A DNA stretch of 10,425 nucleotides, taken from assembly GCA_003131945.1 (NCBI GenBank), contig PKWD01000209.1, positions 444 through 10,868 of the forward strand. Reading direction: 5' to 3'. Positions within the stretch are counted from its first letter, which is position 1. Each line of letters starts with the position of its first letter. A model generated the notes under the pieces. It had not been told where the DNA came from. It did no database searches and worked only from the letters and a program-made list of their open reading frames with translations. Positions 1-6,983 of the stretch are shown here, in pieces. Origin of the DNA: Acidimicrobiaceae bacterium. Lineage in GTDB: Bacteria > Actinomycetota > Acidimicrobiia > Acidimicrobiales > UBA8190. A program made the translations under genes and the position numbers.

Positions 1-70
1 CCGGGGCGTCAGAGAGCGGCGCCCCCCGCGGTCCCGAACGGTGCCCACCCGCCGGTGGGGAGGGGGTGCA

Positions 71-533
71 GTGACACGTTCGGTCCCCGGACCGTGGCCA
101 CCACCGATCTGGTGATGCTCCTCCTCGGCGCGTCCCTCGTCGGGCGCCCTCTGGCTTCGCCTCCGGACAAACCATCAAGGTCTCCCCCCATTCCGGTCTG
201 CAAACCGGCAACACCATCTCCGTGAAGGGGTCCGGATTCACCGCAGCTCGAACGGAGTCGTCCTCGAGGGCAACAATGCCCCCGGCGAGCCCGCCACCGT
301 CATTCAGATCCCACGGCCTGAACCACGCCGATTGCCGTCGGCTGCACCGAGCCCGTGGCCGCCACCACCTCCCGCGGGAGCAATCTTGGCGGGATCGGGC
401 TGACGATCGAGACCGGAACCCTCGGGCCTGGGAGTCCGGCACCGACAGCTCCGGCAACCCGGCCGCCGATCTCGCGGTGACCGACTCGGCCGGCGACCAC
501 ATCACGGTGCCGATCAGCTTCGATCTCGGGTAA
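71..533 (+). pseudogene. Broken neocarzinostatin-like secreted protein gene
   Basis: The protein can be followed only by changing frame. A GTG at 71 lies just behind a GGGAGGGGG ribosome site. A hydrophobic segment (LVMLLLGASLVG) is read from about 94. QTIKVSPHSGLQ and ISVKGSGFT are in the next frame from about 150, SNGVVLEGNNAPGEPATVIQ from 248, IAVGCTEP and LTIETGTLGPG from 325, and GTDSSGNPAADLAVTDSAGD with VPISFDLG from about 435 to the TAA. The pattern SPxSGLxxGxxISVxGSGFT with a VPISFD end is that of small exported actinobacterial proteins with the neocarzinostatin-type immunoglobulin-like fold. I infer a secreted or surface beta-sandwich protein with no known ligand. Five frame changes are needed, all equivalent to loss of one base. 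Either this is a decaying gene or the sequence lacks bases here. The family call is moderately sure; the first segment (71-93) is the least certain part. Confidence 0.6.
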
Positions 534-545
534 CCGTCATACGCG

Positions 546-577
546 CCACGACCCCCGCGCCTACGCAGGGATCGTGG
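546..577 (+). terminator. Possible weak terminator hairpin
   Basis: CCACGA (546-551) pairs with TCGTGG (572-577). After one C/A mismatch, CCC pairs with GGG around a 12-base loop. It starts 13 bases after the TAA of the broken secreted-protein gene. There is no proper T-run behind it, only the T-rich stretch at about 595-607, so termination is a guess. Confidence 0.25.
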
Positions 578-685
578 GTCCGCGGGTCCTCGCTTTCCCA
601 TTTCTTCGACACCCCGCATCGAGAGCTTGAGCGCTGCCGGACCGGTGCACACACCGGCGCCCAACGGCCGGGCCATGATGAGCCG

Positions 686-985
686 GTGCCCGACGACGAC
701 CAACCGCTCGACCTCCGATCGATCAGAGACCGGCTCGACCTCGTGGACCGGCGCCTGGTCGACGTTCTCGGTGAACGGGCGCGCCTCATCTCCGAGGTCA
801 TCGGTTTCAAACGCGCCCACGCGATGAAGGTCGTCGACCGGGCCCGGGAGGACGAGATGCTCGAGAGGATCGGGGCCATTGCTGCCGGGGGCGACCTCGA
901 CCCCCGGATCGCCCGGCAGGTGCTCCGCTCCGTGATCGACGCCTTCACCCTCCTCGAGGTCGAGCAGCTCGGGCCCGATTCCTGA
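686..985 (+). CDS. Stand-alone AroQ-class chorismate mutase
   Basis: A 99-residue all-helical protein that would convert chorismate to prephenate in the cytoplasm, the step towards phenylalanine and tyrosine. Aligning by eye with the E. coli AroQ domain gives R14, R31, K42, D51, R54 and E55 at the positions of R11, R28, K39, D48, R51 and E52. The usual LDxxDxxLxxLxxxR first-helix pattern reads LDLVDRRLVDVLGER. The position of E. coli Gln88 appears to be Glu91, as in yeast chorismate mutase. The length fits a single-domain enzyme with no dehydratase or dehydrogenase attached. The start is GTG; the ATGs at 675 and 678 are out of frame and no clear ribosome site is visible. The gene sits alone between two broken secreted-protein genes and not in an aro operon. 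Isochorismate pyruvate-lyase of the same fold is the main alternative. Confidence 0.88.
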   Translation: MPDDDQPLDLRSIRDRLDLVDRRLVDVLGERARLISEVIGFKRAHAMKVVDRAREDEMLERIGAIAAGGDLDPRIARQVLRSVIDAFTLLEVEQLGPDS

Positions 986-1139
986 CCCGGCCGGGCAGGC
1001 GTCGGGCGTCGGGCAGTCAGCTGTAAGAGCGGGGGCGGTCACCGGTAGCAGCTCGGCCGTAACGGTGTGGACCACCGTCTCCTTCTTGGCGCGGACCAAG
1101 ACAAAGGGTGTCCTCTCGTCCTCCAAGGAGGTCGGCACT

Positions 1140-1677
1140 GTGGCGAAGAGGTCCAAACCCTCATCGGAGCGGGAATCGTCCTCATCACCGTCCTCGGCGG
1201 CGCCGTGATCGGCGGTCCCGCCGGCGCCCGCTCGGCGCTCACCCCGGTGGGACCGAAGCAGAGCTTCGTCGGCCTCGTCAACCGTCATTCGAACAGTGCC
1301 ACCGTCCAGGTGCTCTGTCCGGGACCGCTCCGCCAGAACCAGACCGGCAAACCCGTGGCCGGCCGGACGGTCGGCATCGCCACCCCATCGACCGTGTCCA
1401 CCGCCCCCGGCTTCACCGGGACACGGGCCCATTCCATCATGGCCGAGTTCACCCCCACCCCCACCGTCGGCGCCACCACCGACGAGACCTTCACCGTCTA
1501 CGGCAGTCTGCCCATCCCCACGTCCGTGCAACTTCCCTGCACCGGGACCGCCACGTTCTCTTCACGCCCATGCCCACGAGCAAGACGGCTCGCACCACCC
1601 GCGTGCCCGTCACGTTTCGGGCCACCTGCGGGTCGCCGGCCTGTCCCGTCGACAGCAGGGATCCGGCCCGCACCTGA
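1140..1677 (+). pseudogene. Broken secreted beta-protein gene, unknown function
   Basis: A strong AAGGAGG site (1125-1131) lies 8 bases before GTG 1140, which reads MAKRSK. The frame then changes at the AAA at 1155-1157, and the next frame continues TLIGAGIVLITVLGGAVIGG, a good signal peptide. The mature part follows, with QSFVGLVNRHSNSATVQVLC, GRTVGIATPSTVS and PIPTSVQLPCTGTATF. A second change at about 1558 leads to LFTPMPTSKTARTTRVPVTF, two further cysteines and TGA. Restoring one A in the A-run and one C in the TTC/CTC junction would give a single exported protein of about 179 residues with an even number of cysteines. I recognise the type as a small secreted actinobacterial beta-rich protein family without known function. 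It is either a recent pseudogene or two missing bases in the sequence. Confidence 0.6.
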
Positions 1678-1714
1678 GGCGTCCCCTCGGGCGAGAGACC
1701 GCGCACCGCTGTTG

Positions 1715-3283
1715 CTATCGGACGGGCACCTTCACGATGTCGGGCGCAGCGGAGACGACGCTGTCGAGAGGGGCCCGTGTCTTGTCGGCCACGGTGACCG
1801 CACCGACCGCTGATGACTGGTGTTCCAGGAGGTCGAACGGCCGGTCCTCCCCCGACATCTCCTCGAGGCTCCGGCCCGACGGTTCAGGAAGGATCAACGT
1901 CACCAGGAATCCCGCGACGGCCGAGGCACTGGCCACCAGCAGCATGCCCCGGAGTCCGATCGACTTCTCCAGAACCGGTACGAGAAAGACCCCGGCGAAG
2001 GCGCCCAGTTTGCCGATGCCGGCGGCAATCCCGTGTCCCGTGGTCCGCATGCTCACCGGGAACAACTCTGAAGGCATGACGAACGTCGTCATGTTGGGCC
2101 CGAACTCGATGAAGAAGTAACTCAGCCCGAAGATCAGCAGGAACGGCGCCACCACGGTCGTGAGGGTCGAAAAAGCCCCGAGGACCAGGAACGTCACCGC
2201 CATCACCGAGAAGCCGATCAGTTGCAGCCTTCGGTGACCGATCCGGTCCATCTTCACGATGGCCAACAGGTAGCCGGGCACGGCGAACACGATGAACATG
2301 GCCAGCGTCCACGCCAGGTTCGTCATCAGCGTGGCATGGGGCGAGACGTCCTTCAAGATGACCGGAAGAGACAATGTGTTGCCGTAGTAGGCGTAGTCGA
2401 AGAGGAACCACGAAGCGGCGGTGCCGAAGATGAGAGTGAGGGTCCTCTTGTCGGAGAAGAACCGAACCAGTCCCATTCGGGTCACCGACTCCGGGTCCGG
2501 TTCTGCCGACGCGTTCACGACACCATCGGAGAAGCGGGACAGCTGCTCGGCGGCGCGGGCGGCCTTTCCCTGCACGCGGGCTTGGAAACGCGGCGACTCG
2601 GGCATCTTGGCCCGCAGGTAGACGACGGCAGCGGCCGGGACAGCTCCGATACCGAGCAGCAACCGCCAGGTGAGGTCGTGGCTGACCCCTGAGGCCAGCA
2701 GGATGAGCCCCACCAGGGGCCCGACAATGAGGCCGACGGCCTGCATGGAGAAGACCAGGCCGACGAGCCGGCCCCGATCGGCCCGGTTGGCGTATTCGCT
2801 CATGAGGACGGCCGATACCGGATAGTCGCCGCCGATGCCGAGACCGAGGACGAAGCGAGCGACCACCAGCCACAGGAAGTCCGGCGACAGCGACGAGGCG
2901 ATGGCCCCGATGACCATGATGACGGCGACCGTGCAGTAGACGCTCTTACGTCCGAGGATGTCAGCGATCCGTCCGAAGACAAAGGCACCGATGAAAGCGG
3001 CCAGGATGGTCGAGCCCGCCACCCAGCTCGTCTGGTTCGTCGACAGGTGCCACTGGGTCTTCACGAAGGCCGCCACCGTGCCGATCACGAACAAGTCGTA
3101 GGCGTCGGTGAAGAACCCCATGCCCGAGATCACGACGGCTCGATGATGGAAACGGCTCCGCGGGGCTTCGTTGAGCATGTCACTGACGCTGCGTCCGGTC
3201 ACCGGTCCCGTGGGCGGCACAACCACGCCGGTCGTGCCTACCGTCGAAGGGACAGCCGTCCGCCCCTCCGGTGCGATGCTCAT
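1715..3283 (-). CDS. PHS-family MFS transporter, probable phosphate:H+ symporter
   Basis: A 522-residue protein with about 12 membrane segments, starting at ATG behind a GGGAGG site 4 bases upstream. The first membrane segment carries FFTDAYDLF (D60, D63), the signature of the Pho84/PHS family. Major facilitator motif A is GRIADILGRK (104-113), and GGDYP is at 151-155. From memory of the fungal PiPT structure, the phosphate-site residues R139, D149, Y150, Q177, W320, D324, Y328, N431 and K459 match R143, D153, Y154, Q181, W292, D296, Y300, N397 and K425. Spacing is identical within each of the three blocks. This favours inorganic phosphate as substrate over sugars or aromatic acids. A hydrophilic 45-residue N-terminus and a 45-residue C-terminal tail flank the core. 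A candidate PHO box lies 70 bases upstream of the start. The gene converges with the broken gene at 1140-1677, with 37 bases between their stops. Confidence 0.92.
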   Translation of the reverse strand: MSIAPEGRTAVPSTVGTTGVVVPPTGPVTGRSVSDMLNEAPRSRFHHRAVVISGMGFFTDAYDLFVIGTVAAFVKTQWHLSTNQTSWVAGSTILAAFIGAFVFGRIADILGRKSVYCTVAVIMVIGAIASSLSPDFLWLVVARFVLGLGIGGDYPVSAVLMSEYANRADRGRLVGLVFSMQAVGLIVGPLVGLILLASGVSHDLTWRLLLGIGAVPAAAVVYLRAKMPESPRFQARVQGKAARAAEQLSRFSDGVVNASAEPDPESVTRMGLVRFFSDKRTLTLIFGTAASWFLFDYAYYGNTLSLPVILKDVSPHATLMTNLAWTLAMFIVFAVPGYLLAIVKMDRIGHRRLQLIGFSVMAVTFLVLGAFSTLTTVVAPFLLIFGLSYFFIEFGPNMTTFVMPSELFPVSMRTTGHGIAAGIGKLGAFAGVFLVPVLEKSIGLRGMLLVASASAVAGFLVTLILPEPSGRSLEEMSGEDRPFDLLEHQSSAVGAVTVADKTRAPLDSVVSAAPDIVKVPVR

Positions 3284-3353
3284 CCCGCCTCCCGCTGACG
3301 CGTCATCATTGTCACCCCTGATCCTTCATGGGCCATGTGACCAAAAGGCATCC

Positions 3354-3386
3354 TGAGGGTTACCGGAAGGCAAACCGCAGGTGAAC
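3354..3386 (-). promoter_or_regulatory. Candidate PHO box, three 11-bp direct repeats
   Basis: Read on the minus strand from 3386, three consecutive 11-base units begin GTTCACC, GTTTGCC and GGTAACC, each followed by four spacer bases. GTTCACC is the core of the actinobacterial PhoP PHO box, which is built from 11-bp direct repeats. The second and third units match it at 5 of 7 positions. The array lies 70-102 bases before the start of the phosphate-type transporter, where an activator site would be expected. A -10 element between array and gene is not obvious. Confidence 0.5.
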
Positions 3387-3525
3387 GTTAGGGAATCTGG
3401 AACGAACAGGCACTCCGGCGAATAGGCGTTCAGGCGCCCCGATCAGTCCCGCAGTGAGCATCGTCGCCGGGCAGCGTCGCCCAAGCCGTTCACAGCCGGC
3501 GCCACTATTGACCCATGGATCGGCC

Positions 3526-4305
3526 ATGAGTAGGAATAGCCCGATCCCAACACCCACGACATTCGAGGACCTTCTGGCCGAGGGTGCCTCGGTCCCCCTC
3601 GAGGGATGGGATTTCTCCTGGTTCGAGGGCCGGGCCACCGAAGAGCGTCCCCCCTGGGGCTACGCCCGGATGATGGCCGGACGCATGGAGACCGCATCGG
3701 CCGCCCTCGACATCCAGACCGGCGGCGGCGAGGTGCTGGCCACGGTCCGGCGCCCACCCGCCGTGCTGGCGGCGACCGAGTCCTGGCCCCCCAACGTCGA
3801 GCGCGCCCGTCGGAACCTGCGCCCGCTTTTGGCCACGGTCGTCCAAGTGGCCGACGATGCCGGTCTTCCCTTCGCCACGTCCTGCTTCGATCTCGTCGTC
3901 AGCCGGCACCCCGTCGCCACCAACTGGCCCGAGATCGCGCGTGTGCTCAAATCCGGCGGCACCTATCTCTCCCAGCAGGTCGGGGCCGGGTCCGTGCGCG
4001 AGCTCACCGACTTCATGATGGGACAGCAACCGGTGAGCAGACACCGTCGCCCCGAACGAGCCGTGGCAGCCGCCTCCGCCGTCGGTCTGGAGGTGGTCGA
4101 CCTGCGGCAGGCGACGCTACGGATGGAGTTCAACGACGTCGCCGCCGTCGTGCACTTCCTGCGGAAGGTCATCTGGATCGTCCCCGGTTTCAGCGTCGAG
4201 CGCTACCGCGCCCGGTTGCTCGCGCTCCACGACCGGATCGAGGACCGGGGCCCCTTCGTGGCCCACTCCGAGCGCTTCCTCATCGAGGCACGCAGACCGG
4301 CCTGA
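3526..4305 (+). CDS. SAM-dependent class I methyltransferase
   Basis: A 259-residue soluble protein. The S-adenosylmethionine loop is ALDIQTGGGEVLA (60-72), an unusual motif I with Gln instead of the first Gly. VADDAGLPF (108-116) is the acidic second motif, FDLVVSRHPV (121-130) the strand-4 region, and RVLKSGGTYLSQQVG (139-153) the post-I motif with the usual L(K/R)xGG turn. The N-terminal WDFSWFEGRATEERPPWGYA and the C-terminal half with LRKVIWIVPGF (212-222) are shared by a family of actinobacterial methyltransferases whose substrate I do not know. I chose ATG 3526 over GTG 3454 because the extra 24 residues are Arg/Pro/Ser-rich and unlike the family. No ribosome site precedes the ATG, so a leaderless mRNA is possible. 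It diverges from the transporter gene and converges on the amine oxidase. It shows no frame damage. Confidence 0.85.
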   Translation: MSRNSPIPTPTTFEDLLAEGASVPLEGWDFSWFEGRATEERPPWGYARMMAGRMETASAALDIQTGGGEVLATVRRPPAVLAATESWPPNVERARRNLRPLLATVVQVADDAGLPFATSCFDLVVSRHPVATNWPEIARVLKSGGTYLSQQVGAGSVRELTDFMMGQQPVSRHRRPERAVAAASAVGLEVVDLRQATLRMEFNDVAAVVHFLRKVIWIVPGFSVERYRARLLALHDRIEDRGPFVAHSERFLIEARRPA

Positions 4306-4362
4306 TGCCCCCGTCGTGAAGGTCACCATCCCCGTCGACTCGTCTATGGCCTACCGCTGGGA

Positions 4363-6024
4363 TCAGCCCCGGCCGGCGACCTCAGTGGCGCACCGGTAGC
4401 CGCTGCGCAGTCCGCCCTCGATGTAGCCCTGGAAATCGACCGACGTCTGCTCGCCGGCGAAATGCAGGTTCCCTTCGCGTTGGCCCTGGATGCCGTTGAA
4501 GCCGGTGTACTGCCCCACCTTCAGGTAGGAGTATGCGCCCAGGATATGGGGGTCACCCGGTGACCAGACATAGAACGACTGCCCGTTGTAGGCCTGTTTC
4601 ACTCCAGGGAACAGCCGGTCCCATCCGTCGAGATACTCCTGCACCATGACATCGGGAGCCGGGCCGACATACGAGGTGAGTTCATAGCGCGTACCCCACC
4701 TCTGGCCGTCGCGACCACCGGGCAGAGCGGCCAGGATCCCGGACGGACCGGCCTGATAGATGGTCGGATCCCATCCGCCCTGGACGACTCCATCGCAAAA
4801 CACGTTTCCCGAACGGTGTTCGGCATTCCATACCCGGGTATCGAACTGCAAGAACAGCTTCGAGTTGGTCCCGAGCGGTTCCTCTTGCACGGCCCGTCGG
4901 TGCAGCTCTGATATCGAGACTCCGTCGAGGTCGACGCTCTTGAGCGTGGTGAACGGCATGGCCAACACAACATGGTCGGCGGCGATGTCCTGGGTGGAGG
5001 CACCGTTCTGGAAGGTACAGGTGAAGCCACCGCTCCCCTCGCTCCGCACGGCCACGAGCCGCTGATCCAGATGGACGGCGTCCTCGGGAAGCCGCTCGAC
5101 CAGGCCGGAGATCAGCTGGTCGTTGCCCTCGTGGATATGCCATTTCTCGTTGGCCCCGGCCAGCTGCGGCTGGGCGTGGGGCTGGACGCTGTTGCTACGG
5201 GTGTCGTCCTGGCCGAGTAGGTAGACGAGGTTGAGAGCCGACTGCTCGTCGGCCGGACCGCCGAATTCGTCGAGCACGGCGGCCACGCAGACCGAAGCGA
5301 AGTCGGAGTTGATCCCTCCGGGGACGTAGGCGTCGAGCCACTCGACCACGGACATCTGGTCGAAGCGCCGGCCCCATTCGGTACTGGCGTTGTACAAGGT
5401 CGGCCACGGTGCCTTGGTGAAGGCGGCGTCGTGGAAGAGCTGCCACCCCCAGTCGTGCCAGTCCTGGTCGAGCGACGCCTGCGGCCATGAGTGGCCGCCG
5501 AAGCGCATCGTCTCCTGCAAAGGGTGTGTCCCGGGCGGATACTTGTCGGCGTTGTCGAGGGTGAGCCCGAAGCTCCGGGCCAGCTCCAGGGTGGCCGTGT
5601 GCTCGGGGTTGATGAACTCGGCATGCTGCTCGACGAGCTGCCCGTCGCCGAAGTAACCCCGCAGTGTTCTGATCCGACCGCCAGGGACAATGTCGTACTC
5701 GTAGAGATCAGCCCGGATCCCGTGGCGGATCCACAAGCGATAGGCGCACCCGAGCCCGGCGATCCCGGCACCGACGATCACGACGCTCCCGGTACCTCTC
5801 TTGCGTCGGCGCGGTGATGCGGTCACCGGTCCGGCCACGACGCCGGGAAGGGCGATGGCCGTCGCCGCCGCTCCCGCGCCCATGAGAAAGCGTCGCCGCG
5901 ATACCGATGGCCCGAGGGCTTCAGTCGCTTCGTCGACCCCGCAACCGGTGCTGCGGGCGTAGGTCGAGACGGCCTGAGCACGGCGAATGGCCGCCGCCGC
6001 CCCGCTCGGACCCCATGTCCGCAC
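4363..6024 (-). CDS. Tat-exported FAD-dependent amine oxidase family protein
   Basis: A flavoprotein of the monoamine/L-amino-acid oxidase family that would oxidise an amine to imine and release peroxide. With GTG 6024 as start it has 553 residues. A twin-arginine signal SRRRFLMGAGAAATA begins at residue 42. The dinucleotide-binding loop VVIVGAGIAGLGCAYRL follows (GxGxxG at 85-90), with Glu109 at the end of the second strand and PGGRIRT next. The C-terminal flavin motif HFAGEQTSVDFQGYIEGG has its GEQTS at about 524. The Tat signal implies folding with FAD in the cytoplasm and then export. In-frame starts also exist at ATG 6087 and TTG 6111. I prefer 6024 because the upstream residues are Arg-rich and unlike the family, though its AGAGG is 12 bases away. 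The substrate cannot be read from the sequence. It stands alone and converges with the methyltransferase gene. Confidence 0.88.
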   Translation of the reverse strand: MRTWGPSGAAAAIRRAQAVSTYARSTGCGVDEATEALGPSVSRRRFLMGAGAAATAIALPGVVAGPVTASPRRRKRGTGSVVIVGAGIAGLGCAYRLWIRHGIRADLYEYDIVPGGRIRTLRGYFGDGQLVEQHAEFINPEHTATLELARSFGLTLDNADKYPPGTHPLQETMRFGGHSWPQASLDQDWHDWGWQLFHDAAFTKAPWPTLYNASTEWGRRFDQMSVVEWLDAYVPGGINSDFASVCVAAVLDEFGGPADEQSALNLVYLLGQDDTRSNSVQPHAQPQLAGANEKWHIHEGNDQLISGLVERLPEDAVHLDQRLVAVRSEGSGGFTCTFQNGASTQDIAADHVVLAMPFTTLKSVDLDGVSISELHRRAVQEEPLGTNSKLFLQFDTRVWNAEHRSGNVFCDGVVQGGWDPTIYQAGPSGILAALPGGRDGQRWGTRYELTSYVGPAPDVMVQEYLDGWDRLFPGVKQAYNGQSFYVWSPGDPHILGAYSYLKVGQYTGFNGIQGQREGNLHFAGEQTSVDFQGYIEGGLRSGYRCATEVAGRG

Positions 6025-6431
6025 CGCTATTCGCCGCCTCTTGGTTGGCCCATGCGTGTCACCGCCCGTCCGCCTGGCCAGAAGCATTGCCCGCCTGGGA
6101 GACCGAGACAAGCGAGATCAGCCGGCCGAGGATGCCCATTGAGGGGGGCGGTCCTCCATTTGCCGAGCTTGCTGAGCTGCGCCGATACACGAAGTGGGGT
6201 CCACGGACCCCGCCCCAGGGAATCGTTGACAGCGTCATGGCCAACTCGCACGCTCTTGGCGACGGCTGAGGGCACCACACGACCGGGCACGGACTAGCTG
6301 TCGGGGGTGGCATTGAGGTTCAAGGAGCTGGGGTCTCCTGTTGTCGCGTGTGCTGCGCGTGAGGGTGCCCCTGCTTCTACAGGGGAAGTACTTAGCGTGT
6401 GGTCGCGAGGCCCAGGAGGGGGACGACCAAA
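6025..6431. other. Intergenic region without a convincing gene
   Basis: This roughly 400-base stretch separates the divergent amine oxidase (-) and the broken secreted gene (+). Open frames of 80-120 codons exist on both strands but show no family motif. The only structure I can support is the palindrome at 6196-6211. Reading from GTG 6307, a frame (VALRFKELGSPVVACAA) stays open to about 6434. It could be a leftover of the following broken gene but has no clear signal peptide. Confidence 0.5.
6196..6211. promoter_or_regulatory. 16-bp perfect palindrome, possible operator
   Basis: GGGGTCC and GGACCCC are perfect 7-base inverted arms around AC. The site lies about 170 bases upstream of the amine oxidase start, in a non-coding gap. 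Two-base spacing and lack of a T-run fit a protein site better than a terminator, but no regulator can be assigned. Confidence 0.3.
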
Positions 6432-6780
6432 ATGAGAAGTCGCTGTCGAAATACACCGACAGCATCTCGGCGATCACGTCGAGCGCGGCGAACACGACGA
6501 CGACAACCGGGAAGAAGCCTTCTTCCTGTTCGACGCTGTCCACGCCAAGCAAGACAACCCAAAGCGTGACCATCGACTGGAACACCGGCGCCACTTCGAC
6601 GGCCAAGGACAAGTTGACGTTGGCCTCGGGATCGGCACCGTTGGCCGGGCGGCTCTCCCCGGAACATTCGCCAAGGACAAGTTCACGGGCCCGGCCCCAT
6701 TCTCACCCGGTGCCGGGCAAAACTGCGTCTCTACACCTGTCACATCCGTCACGATCTCGGGCACTGTCGCGCTCTCGTAG
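6432..6780 (+). pseudogene. Remnant of a secreted beta-protein gene
   Basis: The recognisable part is C-terminal. SVTIDWNTGATSTAKDKLT is read in one frame at about 6565-6623. After a frame change near 6630, GIGTVGRAALPGTFAKDKFT and then CVSTPVTSVTISGTVALS continue to TAG. This WNTGxTS ... GxFxxDKFTG ... CVxxPVTxxxISGTV pattern is that of small exported actinobacterial beta-barrel-like proteins without known function. The change is again equivalent to losing one base. AGGAGGG (6414-6420) with ATG 6432 may mark the original start, but that frame stops early and moving to the main frame needs another change in the same direction. No signal peptide can be read, so the 5' end is uncertain. It runs towards the lipoprotein gene and is separated from it by a strong hairpin. 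Confidence 0.45.
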
Positions 6781-6837
6781 ACGGCAGTCGCCGGTCGTCC
6801 GCTTGTGACCGGGTTAGCGACGTCGGTTCGATAGGCG

Positions 6838-6873
6838 GGCGGAGATCTGATGGAGCTTCGTCAGATCTCCGCC
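6838..6873. terminator. 13-bp hairpin between convergent genes
   Basis: GGCGGAGATCTGA (6838-6850) and TCAGATCTCCGCC (6861-6873) are perfect inverted arms around a 10-base loop. The loop can extend the stem by wobble pairs. It lies between the stop of the broken secreted gene (6780) and the stop of the lipoprotein gene (6984), so it can serve both strands. There is no long T-run on either side, as is common for actinobacterial terminators. Confidence 0.6.
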
Positions 6874-6983
6874 TTGTCTGATGGGACGACCGGTGTCTCA
6901 CTGAAGACAGCGCCACGATCGGGGAAGGGATCGCTCCCGAGGTCGTCTCGGGCCGTCCATTCGCCTCGTAGTCCCTTGTGCGC

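Noticed and set aside
642..657. CCGGTG-CACA-CACCGG hairpin upstream of the chorismate mutase
   Set aside because: A six-base stem in GC-rich DNA without leader peptide or T-run is too weak to call an attenuator.
986..995. CCCGGCCGGG palindrome after the chorismate mutase stop
   Set aside because: It has no loop and no T-run and is expected by chance at this GC content.
1150..1170. Programmed -1 ribosomal frameshifting as the explanation for the broken genes
   Set aside because: No slippery X XXY YYZ heptamer with a following stem was seen at the sites, and up to five such events in one small gene are not credible.
1681..1699. Imperfect hairpin between the stops at 1677 and 1715
   Set aside because: The stem has a bulge and a mismatch, so a terminator call is not supported.
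1296..2120. 274-codon plus-strand open frame
   Set aside because: Pro/Ser/Arg-rich composition, overlap with the transporter 3' end and no motif mark it as a GC-rich shadow.
1884..2873. Long open frames on both strands inside the phosphate-type transporter gene
   Set aside because: They are Arg/Pro/Gly-rich shadows of a clear 522-codon membrane protein gene.
6027..6313. Several 80-120 codon open frames in the gap before the third broken gene
   Set aside because: No motifs, no ribosome sites and overlap on all frames; they look like chance open frames in GC-rich DNA.
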